7,370 bases of DNA from Peptostreptococcaceae bacterium (GCA_029983575.1 JASBZE010000082.1:1-7370); one strand, 5' to 3'; positions 1 to 6,067 are shown, counted from the first letter of the stretch. The notes: generated by a model not told the origin, from the letters alone. Translations and numbers: made by a program.

Positions 1-869
1 AGACCTCGCCACTTCATATGATGCTCAGCATTGCTGATATTATTTAAAGCATAGTCTATTTGCTTAAGTAGCCTTTCCTTATCTTGAGGGAAGGTTCCAT
101 TTATATTTATGTAATTTGACGCATGAGCCATAGAAAACATACCCCTATCAACGTCTATATTTTCTATCATGGTTCTGACTTCTCTCAAGACCTCATCTGG
201 CTCTAGATACTTGAATTTTCCTTCAACCATATCTTTGTAAAGTGGAGCGGTATCTTCAAGAAGAAGAGTTAGTACAGAAAAATAGTCGGGTCTCATTTCA
301 TTTACTACTTTGGCAGATTCTACAGCGTGTTCATGTGAAAGGGTGTCACTTCCAAGCCCAGCTATAAAAGTTACGGAAAGTTTTATTCCTGAGTCGACAA
401 CCTTTTTGCCGGCTTTTATAGTCTCTTCTTGAGTTACGCCTTTTTTGATGTTTTTTAGCACTTTGTCGCTGCCAGATTCTATGCCTAGGTAAATTATACC
501 TAATCCATGTTCTTTAAGCTCTCTAAGTTCATCTTCTGTCTTTTTTAAAATTGACTTTGTTGTTCCGTAGGTGTTTACCTGTCTTAGATTAGGAAAAAGC
601 CTATAACAATCGTCAATAATCTTTAACAGTGTATCATTATCCATGTATAGACAGTCGCCATCAGCTAAAAACACTTTTTGAATCCAAGTGTACTTTTTAG
701 CTGCATCCTCTAGTTGATTTTTTATATATTCGTAAGGAAAAATTTCAAATTTTTCGCCCTTGTACATGGAACAAAATGTACAGGTATTGTATGGACATCC
801 GAAGCTCGCTTGAACTATCAAACTCCTTGCCTCTGATGGCGGTCTATATAATCTTCCAACGTATTCCAT
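1..869 (-). CDS. Radical SAM protein, partial (3' end outside window)
   Basis: Translating the minus strand from the ATG at 869-867 gives 289 codons open to the window edge, so the C-terminus is missing. The N-terminus holds a cysteine cluster, GCPYNTCTFCSMYK, with C25, C30 and C33. This is the CX4CX2C spacing, a variant of the radical SAM CX3CX2C motif that ligates the [4Fe-4S] cluster and splits S-adenosylmethionine. ADGD at residues 69-72 and GIESGSD at 129-135 fit strands of the partial TIM barrel, the latter near the SAM-binding region. No cobalamin-binding or other extra domain is visible. The start is fixed by GGAGG six bases upstream. An extended -10 (TGATATAAT) lies about 115 bp upstream. 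The last residues seen (HHMKWRG) suggest that little of the protein is lost. The substrate is unknown and the neighbours give no pathway clue. Confidence 0.85.
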   Translation of the reverse strand, partial: MEYVGRLYRPPSEARSLIVQASFGCPYNTCTFCSMYKGEKFEIFPYEYIKNQLEDAAKKYTWIQKVFLADGDCLYMDNDTLLKIIDDCYRLFPNLRQVNTYGTTKSILKKTEDELRELKEHGLGIIYLGIESGSDKVLKNIKKGVTQEETIKAGKKVVDSGIKLSVTFIAGLGSDTLSHEHAVESAKVVNEMRPDYFSVLTLLLEDTAPLYKDMVEGKFKYLEPDEVLREVRTMIENIDVDRGMFSMAHASNYININGTFPQDKERLLKQIDYALNNISNAEHHMKWRG

Positions 870-898
870 AGTTTTACCTCCATATTATTTATAACATA

Positions 899-918
899 GA
901 TATCCAATGATATCCAAA
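899..918. repeat. Two tandem copies of a 10-bp GATATCCAAW unit
   Basis: GATATCCAAT (899-908) is followed directly by GATATCCAAA (909-918). The pair lies in the presumed 5' leader of the radical SAM gene, about 30 bp upstream of its start codon. A 10-bp period puts both copies on the same face of the helix, so a protein-binding site is possible. Chance in A/T-rich DNA is also possible. Confidence 0.45.
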
Positions 919-984
919 AATTAATCAAAAGTATCTATATACGTTTGATAACTTAATTATTATTTAGAAATCTTCAATACATAA

Positions 985-993
985 ATTATATCA
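985..993 (-). promoter_or_regulatory. Extended -10 promoter for the radical SAM gene
   Basis: The minus strand reads TGATATAAT: a perfect TATAAT hexamer at 990-985 preceded by TGn. No good -35 box is present, which is usual for extended -10 promoters. Transcription would start near 978 and leave a leader of about 110 nt before the ATG at 869. Confidence 0.5.
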
Positions 994-1127
994 TAGTTGT
1001 AATTAAAAAGCTAAGTTGAGGATATATTATGACGCGTATATTCATGGGAGTCAATACATATACTATATGGATGTATATAACACAAATACAGCTGATTTGG
1101 GGTTTAATATCATATTAAAAATATAAG

Positions 1128-1516
1128 TTGTGCACAATTATGTAGAATCTGTGGATAAGTTGATTTTATCCACAGTTATCAACAGGAAGGTTGATATACT
1201 CGGATTTAAACGGTGTCTTTAATGGTGTCATATTGTCATAAACTTGGGGTTTATAACATTGTATTTAATAAGTAATATCATGAGAAGCTCTAATGAAAAT
1301 GTTGAAATTTCAATATTTAATAAAAAACTAACAAAACCGCCAAGGTCAAATATTCACAACTAGTATTCATAAACCCAAGCCATTTTTATTTGTTGATATA
1401 TAGGAAATAAAGCTTGTGGATAAGTATGAAAATCTGTGGATAAAGATATTTTACGCTTGTTTTTAAGGTTCTCAATTAGATTTTTAGTCCAGTTATCCAC
1501 AATCCCATTTGGATAA
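1128..1516. other. DnaA-box cluster, candidate replication origin (oriC-like)
   Basis: There are five exact matches to TTATCCACA: 1150-1158 (-), 1166-1174 (+), 1415-1423 (-), 1435-1443 (-) and 1493-1501 (+). Weaker sites are TTATCAACA at 1176-1184 (+), ATATTCACA at 1350-1358 (+), ATATCAACA at 1391-1399 (-), TTATCCAAA at 1508-1516 (-) and the palindrome TTGTGCACAA at 1128-1137. They form two groups, 1128-1184 and 1350-1516, separated by about 165 bp without boxes. The surrounding gene-free stretch (870-1555) is strongly A/T-rich. Five perfect 9-mers in under 400 bp is far above chance. The neighbouring tadA-ffs-dnaX-recR order is normally near oriC in Firmicutes. No dnaA or dnaN is in the window, so the site could be oriC itself, one half of a split origin, or a DnaA-titrating site. 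The binding-site cluster is secure; the origin function is inference. Confidence 0.7.
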
Positions 1517-1575
1517 ATCTTATTTAACTTTTGTATTTAACTCTTTTTATTATTTCTACTTTTGATTTTTTATTT
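1517..1575. other. A/T-rich tract beside the DnaA boxes, possible unwinding element
   Basis: Directly right of the last DnaA box pair is a stretch made almost only of A and T. It includes a TTA-TTA-TTT-CTA-CTT run at about 1547-1561, which resembles the complement of DnaA-trio repeats. It overlaps the 3' end of tadA. The position suits a DNA unwinding element, but such tracts are common in A/T-rich genomes. Confidence 0.3.
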
Positions 1576-2119
1576 TCCTCAATTCAGAAAAAAACTTAGT
1601 CAAAAGCTTCTGACACTCATCCCTTAAATCGTACTCAACCTCTACCTTATTTAATTTAAGGAGTTCTAAGGCTAACTCGACTTCTGTATCTACTTTTGAA
1701 TTTTTTTTATGATAGCAACCTATGACTACCTTTTTAATATTTGAGTTTATAATTGCGCCGACGCACATAAGACATGGCTCTAAGGTTACATACATAGTGC
1801 AATCAAAAAGGCGCCAGTAATCTGAATCTTTGGATGCTTTTCTTATAGCGAGAATTTCTGCGTGAGCGGTAGGATCTTTTAATTTCTCGACCTGATTATT
1901 TGACCTAGAAATTATCTCGTTATTTCTTACTATTACTGCTCCGATTGGAGTTTCTAAATTTTTATATGCTTTTTTTGCCTCTATCATAGCTTCTTGCATA
2001 AAATCTACGCTCTCAAAATTTTTATTTCCTTTATAATCTACAATATCGTTATTTGGAGTAGAGTATACATATTCATCCTTATTATTATCATATTTGTTGT
2101 TAAGGCCATAATCCATCAT
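1556..2119 (-). CDS. tadA: tRNA-specific adenosine deaminase TadA
   Basis: TadA converts the wobble adenosine (A34) of tRNA-Arg(ACG) to inosine in the cytosol. The cytidine/deoxycytidylate deaminase fold is plain: ETPIGAVIV (56-64), the zinc and catalytic motif TAHAE with H86 and E88, and EPCLMC with zinc ligands C116 and C119. The C-terminal DEC..LL..FF helix is also present. Two things are odd. The core starts near F40-M41, so residues 1-39 are a polar N/D/K/Y-rich extension not usual for TadA. The segment after VVIG reads CYHKKNSKVD, where typical TadA has a D-x-K-x-G-A-like motif; the residue aligning with E. coli D108 is His. The start at 2119 is preferred because TTGGAG lies 8 nt upstream and an extended -10 lies 35 bp upstream. 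The alternative ATG at 1999 has only a weak GAGAG site. The place beside tRNA-Ser/ffs/dnaX supports tadA over a paralogous deaminase. Confidence 0.88.
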   Translation of the reverse strand: MMDYGLNNKYDNNKDEYVYSTPNNDIVDYKGNKNFESVDFMQEAMIEAKKAYKNLETPIGAVIVRNNEIISRSNNQVEKLKDPTAHAEILAIRKASKDSDYWRLFDCTMYVTLEPCLMCVGAIINSNIKKVVIGCYHKKNSKVDTEVELALELLKLNKVEVEYDLRDECQKLLTKFFSELRKIKNQK

Positions 2120-2153
2120 TCCATCAACTCCAATCTAAATATACATATTAATT

Positions 2154-2162
2154 ATTATATCA
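2154..2162 (-). promoter_or_regulatory. Extended -10 promoter of tadA
   Basis: The minus strand reads TGATATAAT, an extended -10 with a perfect hexamer at 2159-2154. Transcription should start near 2147, about 28 nt before the ATG at 2119, with the TTGGAG ribosome site at 2133-2128 in between. This supports the longer tadA start. Confidence 0.55.
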
Positions 2163-2166
2163 CAGC

Positions 2167-2195
2167 TTGCAAAATAGTCTAAAACAATATATAAT
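2167..2195 (+). promoter_or_regulatory. Strong sigma-A promoter for tRNA-Ser and SRP RNA
   Basis: TTGCAA (2167-2172), a 17-bp spacer and a perfect TATAAT (2190-2195) form a near-consensus housekeeping promoter. The start site is expected near 2202, leaving a leader of about 47 nt before the tRNA. It lies back to back with the tadA promoter; the -10 of tadA is only 8 bp from this -35. Confidence 0.7.
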
Positions 2196-2248
2196 AGACA
2201 AGTAGTAAAAACACAAAATAAGTAAACACGAAATTTTGGAGAGAATTT

Positions 2249-2338
2249 GGAGAGATGTCCGAGAGGCCTAAGGAGCATGCCTGGAAAGTATGTATACGGG
2301 AAACTGTATCGAGGGTTCGACTCCCTCTCTCTCCGCCA
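2249..2338 (+). tRNA. tRNA-Ser (anticodon GGA)
   Basis: A full class II cloverleaf can be drawn. The acceptor stem is GGAGAGA (2249-2255) with TCTCTCC (2328-2334), followed by discriminator G2335 and an encoded CCA (2336-2338). The anticodon stem is CATGC/GTATG (2276-2280 and 2288-2292) around the loop CTGGAAA, placing anticodon GGA at 2283-2285, which reads UCC and UCU. A long variable arm, ATACGG-GAAA-CTGTAT (2294-2309), is the serine hallmark. The T arm is GAGGG-TTCGACT-CCCTC (2311-2327). The SRP RNA starts 19 nt downstream with no room for its own promoter, so both are probably processed from one transcript. Confidence 0.96.
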
Positions 2339-2356
2339 GATTAAGGTTTCAATTTT

Positions 2357-2623
2357 GCTGTACTAGACGGGGAGGTAGCGGTGCCCTGTACCTGCAATCC
2401 GCTATAGCAGGGTTGAATTCCGATATTGAGGGTTTTTTATTGTAGTGCAGTCTGTAACAAGTGGCGTTGATGCTTTGGTCCTAGGCAATGTAGGCTCATG
2501 AATCCCGTCAGATCCGGAAGGAAGCAGCGGTAAGTGATCACCTCCATGTGACCTAGGGGTGCCTGAGTGGAGTTAACTATTACGGCAACGGCTATGATTA
2601 AAATTCGATTTTCGGTGTGCAGC
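2357..2623 (+). ncRNA. ffs: Signal recognition particle RNA, large Bacillus type (6S/scRNA)
   Basis: This RNA is the scaffold of the SRP, which with Ffh targets nascent membrane and secreted proteins to the membrane. The 5' part (about 2357-2412) has the Alu-domain sequence GGGGAGGTAGCGGTGCCC and the following CCTGCAATCCGCT, close to B. subtilis scRNA as I recall it. The Ffh-binding helix 8 is at 2508-2528, with CCGGAAGG closing the GGAA tetraloop and the GAAGCAGC asymmetric side. The ends pair (GCTGTAC at 2357-2363 with GTGCAGC at 2617-2623), which sets the boundaries to within a few bases. The length of about 267 nt fits the long Gram-positive form. One departure: the tetraloop-proximal strand reads CAGATCC where CAGGTCC is usual. 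The RNA is followed by an intrinsic terminator. Confidence 0.95.
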
Positions 2624-2638
2624 TTTTCTATAAAAACT

Positions 2639-2681
2639 AACCCTATACTTCGGGTACTACTACCCACTTTATAGGGTTTTT
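2639..2681 (+). terminator. Intrinsic terminator after ffs
   Basis: AACCCTATA (2639-2647) pairs perfectly with TATAGGGTT (2670-2678). An inner stem GGGTA/TACCC (2652-2656 and 2661-2665) and a T5 run ending at 2681 complete the signal. It separates the stable RNAs from dnaX. Some readthrough may still supply dnaX, since no clear promoter is seen in the 37 bp between this site and the dnaX start. Confidence 0.85.
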
Positions 2682-2718
2682 CTTATATAAATATGACGCT
2701 ATTATAAGGGGTGAGATT

Positions 2719-4407
2719 ATGCATAAGGCACTGTATAGAACCTATAGGCCAGATACTTTTGAGAAGATAATCGGTCAAGATCACATTGTCAAAACGCTTC
2801 AAAACCAAATAAAGGAAAATTCCATTTCACATGCCTACCTCTTTTGTGGAACGAGAGGTACGGGAAAGACCTCAACAGCTAAGGTTTTTTCCAGGGCGCT
2901 CAACTGTACGAGCGAGGAAGGGACTATTCCGTGTAATAGATGTGAATCATGCCTTTCTATACTTGATAATACCACCCTAGATGTAATAGAGATAGACGCA
3001 GCTTCAAATAACTCAGTAGATGACGTAAGAGAGATTAGGGAGAATATAAAATATACGCCTTCTAAATTAAAGTACAAGGTTTATATTATAGATGAGGTTC
3101 ATATGTTATCTCAAGGAGCTTTTAACGCCCTTTTGAAAACTTTAGAGGAGCCACCGGAATATGTGGTGTTCATACTCGCTACTACAGAACCGAATAAGAT
3201 ACCAGCTACAATTTTGTCTAGGTGTCAGAGATATGATTTTAAAAGTGTAAGTTTAAGCGATATTACAAAAAGGCTTGAAGAGGTTTTAAGAGAAGAAGGA
3301 TATGAATATGATGAAGAATCTGTAAAACTCATCGCACGTAATGCCCAAGGTGCATTGAGGGATAGTTTGAGTATTTTGGATCAATGTATGAGCTATGCCT
3401 TGGATAAGAAGATAACTTATGATGATGTTATAGAGGTCTTGGGTACGGCTAGCCCAGACGCTGTATTTGATATATGCAAGGCGATTTTAGACTTTGATGC
3501 AAATAAATCCCTAAATATAATTAACGACTTTATATCTTGGGGTAAGGATATAAAGACCCTGATTGATGAAATGATATATGTATATAGAAATATGATGATT
3601 TCTAAAGTCAGCGAAAATCCACATGAATTTATACATCTTCCTAGGGCTTTGATTGAAAAAATTGAAGAAGACGCAAAAACTAGAGAGGTCGAGAGTATAA
3701 TTAGAAATATCAATATTCTATCAGAACTTGGTGTATCCATCAAAAAATCATCCAATCCAAGAATTTCTATGGAGATTGGAATAATTAAAATGGTTCAACC
3801 TTCTTTTGATAAATCCAACGATAATTATGAGGATAGGATTAGTTACATAGAGAAAGTTATTGAAGATGGAAGTATTAATTTAAATCCGACTCCAATGGAT
3901 TTTTCAGGTGTTTCAAATGCTAACGACGTTGTAGATTTAAATGAAGTAAAAATGAATAAATCTCCACAAGATCTCATCAAACCTGAGGTCGAAGAAAAAC
4001 TAAACGAAGAGGGTCATATAGAAAATTCAAAAAGGTCAGAGGAGCTTGAAGAGCTACTACCGAAAATAAAACTGTGGCTCAGAACAAATTCTAAGATATC
4101 AGGAAAGTTAAGAAAGGATCAATATGTGAAATATGCCTATGTTTTTGAATCGCCAACAGAGGTGTACGTCAAAGATAAGGTGGCTTATCTACCAATAGAT
4201 GATGACCTTGAAACTGGGCTTTCATATGGAGGAGAGGATTTGGAGGATTTTTTGGTGTGGGCTAATACCAATATCAGAAAAGAGTTTGAAATTGATTATG
4301 TTCTTATACCAATAGCAAAAAATAAGTTAGGAAAAGACGAGTCAGATAAGTTAGATGTTATACTGTCTAAAATAGAGGGTTTTTTAGATGATTTTTCTAC
4401 AGACTAA
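2719..4407 (+). CDS. dnaX: DNA polymerase III subunits gamma/tau
   Basis: DnaX is the motor subunit of the clamp loader, which opens and loads the beta clamp at the replication fork. The AAA+ core shows Walker A GTRGTGKT (44-51), a four-cysteine zinc knuckle (C63, C72, C75, C78), Walker B VYIIDEVH (121-128), the SRC motif (167-169) that supplies the trans-acting arginine finger, and sensor 2 GALRDS with R214. Domain III follows to about 360. Residues 363-440 form an acidic, low-complexity linker, and a compact C-terminal domain ends at 562. The length matches the full tau form of Firmicutes. No in-frame A AAA AAG slippery site is seen, so a shorter gamma by frameshift is not supported. The ATG has GGGGTGA five bases upstream. 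ybaB follows after 52 bp and recR after that, the usual cluster. Confidence 0.97.
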   Translation: MHKALYRTYRPDTFEKIIGQDHIVKTLQNQIKENSISHAYLFCGTRGTGKTSTAKVFSRALNCTSEEGTIPCNRCESCLSILDNTTLDVIEIDAASNNSVDDVREIRENIKYTPSKLKYKVYIIDEVHMLSQGAFNALLKTLEEPPEYVVFILATTEPNKIPATILSRCQRYDFKSVSLSDITKRLEEVLREEGYEYDEESVKLIARNAQGALRDSLSILDQCMSYALDKKITYDDVIEVLGTASPDAVFDICKAILDFDANKSLNIINDFISWGKDIKTLIDEMIYVYRNMMISKVSENPHEFIHLPRALIEKIEEDAKTREVESIIRNINILSELGVSIKKSSNPRISMEIGIIKMVQPSFDKSNDNYEDRISYIEKVIEDGSINLNPTPMDFSGVSNANDVVDLNEVKMNKSPQDLIKPEVEEKLNEEGHIENSKRSEELEELLPKIKLWLRTNSKISGKLRKDQYVKYAYVFESPTEVYVKDKVAYLPIDDDLETGLSYGGEDLEDFLVWANTNIRKEFEIDYVLIPIAKNKLGKDESDKLDVILSKIEGFLDDFSTD

Positions 4408-4459
4408 TTATAATAAATTAAAACAAATACAAATAATTTAGTTACAATGGAGGTAAATT

Positions 4460-4804
4460 ATGGCAAAAAAAGGATTCCCAGGTATGCCTGGGGGAGCAAA
4501 TATGAATAACTTACTTAAGCAAGCACAAAAAATGCAAGAGGACATGCAAAAAGCACAAGCAGAACTAGAATCAAAGGTATTTGAGGCTTCTGTAGGTGGC
4601 GGAGCTGTAGTTTGTAAGGTTAACGGCAAAAAAGAAGTCGTAGAGATGATTATAAAGCCTGAGGTTGTAGATCCTGATGACGTTGAAATGCTTCAAGACC
4701 TTATCACAAGTGCAGTTAATGAGGCTATGAGACAGGTTGATGAGATGCAGGCAAGTCAAATTGGAAAACTTACAGGTGGAATGAACATCCCAGGATTATT
4801 TTAG
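4460..4804 (+). CDS. ybaB: YbaB/EbfC family nucleoid-associated protein
   Basis: The 114-residue protein is a standard-length YbaB/EbfC member. These small dimers bind DNA through pincer-like helices and are placed beside dnaX and recR in most bacteria. Visible parts are a Gly/Met/Pro-rich N-terminus (residues 1-15), a long amphipathic helix with KQAQKMQEDMQKAQAELE, and the family core GGGAVVCKVNGKKEV followed by DPDDVEMLQDLI and the C-terminal helix. The TGGAGG site lies seven bases before the ATG. It is 52 bp after dnaX and 11 bp before recR, so it is almost certainly cotranscribed. The precise cellular role of the family is not settled; a link to recombination or replication is suggested by position. 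Confidence 0.95.
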   Translation: MAKKGFPGMPGGANMNNLLKQAQKMQEDMQKAQAELESKVFEASVGGGAVVCKVNGKKEVVEMIIKPEVVDPDDVEMLQDLITSAVNEAMRQVDEMQASQIGKLTGGMNIPGLF

Positions 4805-4815
4805 TCGGTGAGGAA

Positions 4816-5415
4816 ATGAACGATTATTCAAATCCTATAAACAGGCTTATAGAGGAGCTTTCAAAGCTTCCAGGAGTAGGCAGAAAGACCGCTCAGAGGT
4901 TGGCCTTTCATATAATCAATATGAAAGACGAGGATGTAACAGCTCTCAGTGAGGCAATAAAGGATGTAAAAAATGAGATTGTAAGGTGTAGCATATGTTG
5001 TAATATATCAGATAGCGACCCATGTGCCATATGTAACAATTCCCATAGAGATAATACTACGATATGCGTTGTTGAAGACCCAAGGGATGTTGCTGCCATG
5101 GAGAGAATCAAAGATTACAACGGGAAATACCACGTTTTAAACGGTGTAATCGACCCTATAAATGGAGTAGGTCCAGATATGATAAATATCAAAGAGTTGC
5201 TACACAGATTGGCAAACGAAGATATCGAGGAAATAATAATGGCAACAAACCCAACCATAGAGGGTGAGGCTACGGCAATGTATATTGCTAGACTTATAAA
5301 ACCTATGGGTATCAGGGTAACGAGAATAGCCCATGGTCTACCAGTCGGTGGGGATATTGAGTATGCCGATGACGTCACTATATCTAAAGCACTAGAAGGA
5401 CGTCGTGAAATTTAA
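4816..5415 (+). CDS. recR: Recombination mediator protein RecR
   Basis: RecR forms a ring-shaped clamp that works with RecO (and RecF) to load RecA onto SSB-coated gaps in the RecFOR repair route. The order of domains is standard. A helix-hairpin-helix lies at LPGVGRKTAQRLAFH (18-32), a zinc finger has C58, C61, C70 and C73, and a Toprim domain starts at TICVVEDPRD with the acidic E87-D88 and continues through TNPTIEGEATA (145-155). The C-terminal Walker-B-like region ends at residue 199, the usual length. The ribosome site GGTGAGG is close before the ATG, and the gap to ybaB is 11 bp. It is the last gene of the dnaX cluster and converges with folA; a long hairpin lies between them. Confidence 0.97.
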   Translation: MNDYSNPINRLIEELSKLPGVGRKTAQRLAFHIINMKDEDVTALSEAIKDVKNEIVRCSICCNISDSDPCAICNNSHRDNTTICVVEDPRDVAAMERIKDYNGKYHVLNGVIDPINGVGPDMINIKELLHRLANEDIEEIIMATNPTIEGEATAMYIARLIKPMGIRVTRIAHGLPVGGDIEYADDVTISKALEGRREI

Positions 5416-5448
5416 ACAATTGAGGTATTTTTATATACCCACATAAAT

Positions 5449-5516
5449 GACGCCCAATACTATGTGTTCACTCACTGAAATGAGTAACCTTACTTTAACA
5501 CATAGTATTGGGCGTC
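5449..5516. repeat. Hairpin repeat element, copy 1 (20-bp perfect stem)
   Basis: The arms at 5449-5468 and 5497-5516 are perfect inverted complements of 20 bp with a 28-nt loop. The outer ten bases are GACGCCCAAT; the inner part is ACTATGTG/CACATAGT. The loop carries CTCACTG (5471-5477) and GTAAC (5484-5488), and can itself form ACTCA/TGAGT. The element lies between the convergent recR and folA and could end transcription from both sides. Neither side is followed by a T run, so it is not a standard intrinsic terminator. A second copy with different but self-complementary outer arms is at 7100-7168. Confidence 0.85.
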
Positions 5517-5533
5517 TATTAGTTACAAGAAAA

Positions 5534-5549
5534 AAGATAAAATTATCTT
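5534..5549 (-). terminator. Weak A/T-rich hairpin at the end of folA
   Basis: AAGATAA/TTATCTT is a 16-nt palindrome overlapping the folA stop codon. On the minus strand it is followed by TTTTC. The stem has only one G:C pair, so termination here would be weak; the larger hairpin at 5449-5516 lies just beyond it. Confidence 0.3.
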
Positions 5550-6067
5550 CTTATATATACAGTAAACCTTATATTTGGCTTACCTTCTTTTTCCTCATAT
5601 ACATCTGGGGAAAATTCTTTGTCTAATTTCCATAAATTTTCATCAACCTCAGGGAAAAAACTATCGGCATTTACATCTTCTTTTTCTTCTATCATCGTTA
5701 TATACAGCTTTGAGACAAAGGGCATAAACTGCGAATAAACATTGTCGCCACCACATATAAACACCGATTTATCGGGATTTTTCTCAGCATAGTTCAAAAC
5801 ATCTTCTATCGAGTGCATTAAAATAGCTCCATCGACGTCTCTTTGGTGTCTTGATAAAACAATATTTGTTCTCTTTGGAAGAGGTCGTCTCGGAAAACTA
5901 AGCCAAGTGTTGTATCCACAAACAATGGTCTCGCCCATTGTAGTTTCCTTGTAGTATTTTAGATCCTCGGGCAAATGGTATAACATGTCGTTATCCTTTC
6001 CAATAGCACGAGTTTTCTCTGTCATAGCAACAATGGCATACAAATTATCGTATATCTTATCCTTCAT
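5543..6067 (-). CDS. folA: Dihydrofolate reductase
   Basis: The enzyme reduces dihydrofolate to tetrahydrofolate with NADPH and so replaces the cofactor oxidised by ThyA. From the chosen start it has 174 residues, typical for bacterial DHFR. Visible parts are IVAMTEKTRAIGKDN, the substrate-binding acid D35 in HLPED, FPRRPLPKRTNIVLSR with the folate-binding arginine R66, and the nucleotide-loop GGDNVY with LYITMI after it. Two usual residues differ: the position of E. coli W22 is Tyr, and the position of E. coli R44, which contacts the NADPH 2'-phosphate, is Tyr (CGYNTW). The ATG at 6067 is preferred because GAGGAG lies five bases upstream. An upstream in-frame ATG at 6082 overlaps the thyA stop by one base but has no ribosome site; it would add five residues. 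It is the second gene of the thyA-folA operon. Confidence 0.93.
   Translation of the reverse strand: MKDKIYDNLYAIVAMTEKTRAIGKDNDMLYHLPEDLKYYKETTMGETIVCGYNTWLSFPRRPLPKRTNIVLSRHQRDVDGAILMHSIEDVLNYAEKNPDKSVFICGGDNVYSQFMPFVSKLYITMIEEKEDVNADSFFPEVDENLWKLDKEFSPDVYEEKEGKPNIRFTVYIRR

Noticed and set aside
870..1555. A protein-coding gene, tRNA or CRISPR array in the long spacer
   Set aside because: No long open frame, cloverleaf or regularly spaced direct repeats are visible. The repeated 9-mers occur on both strands at irregular spacing, as expected for DnaA boxes.
1994..2182. Open frame antisense to the tadA 5' end
   Set aside because: It is a low-complexity Ile/Tyr-rich shadow of an A/T-rich gene and its promoter region, without a ribosome site.
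2437..2667. Open frame antisense to the SRP RNA
   Set aside because: It lies wholly opposite the ffs gene and its terminator and has no family likeness.
4028..4044. A-rich run in dnaX as a programmed frameshift site for a gamma form
   Set aside because: The frame is TCA AAA AGG, not A AAA AAG, and no pairing element stands out nearby. The A-run near 4318 is too close to the stop codon to give a gamma-sized product.
5424..5439. Small hairpin GGTAT/ATACC as the recR terminator
   Set aside because: It has only five base pairs and no T run after it.
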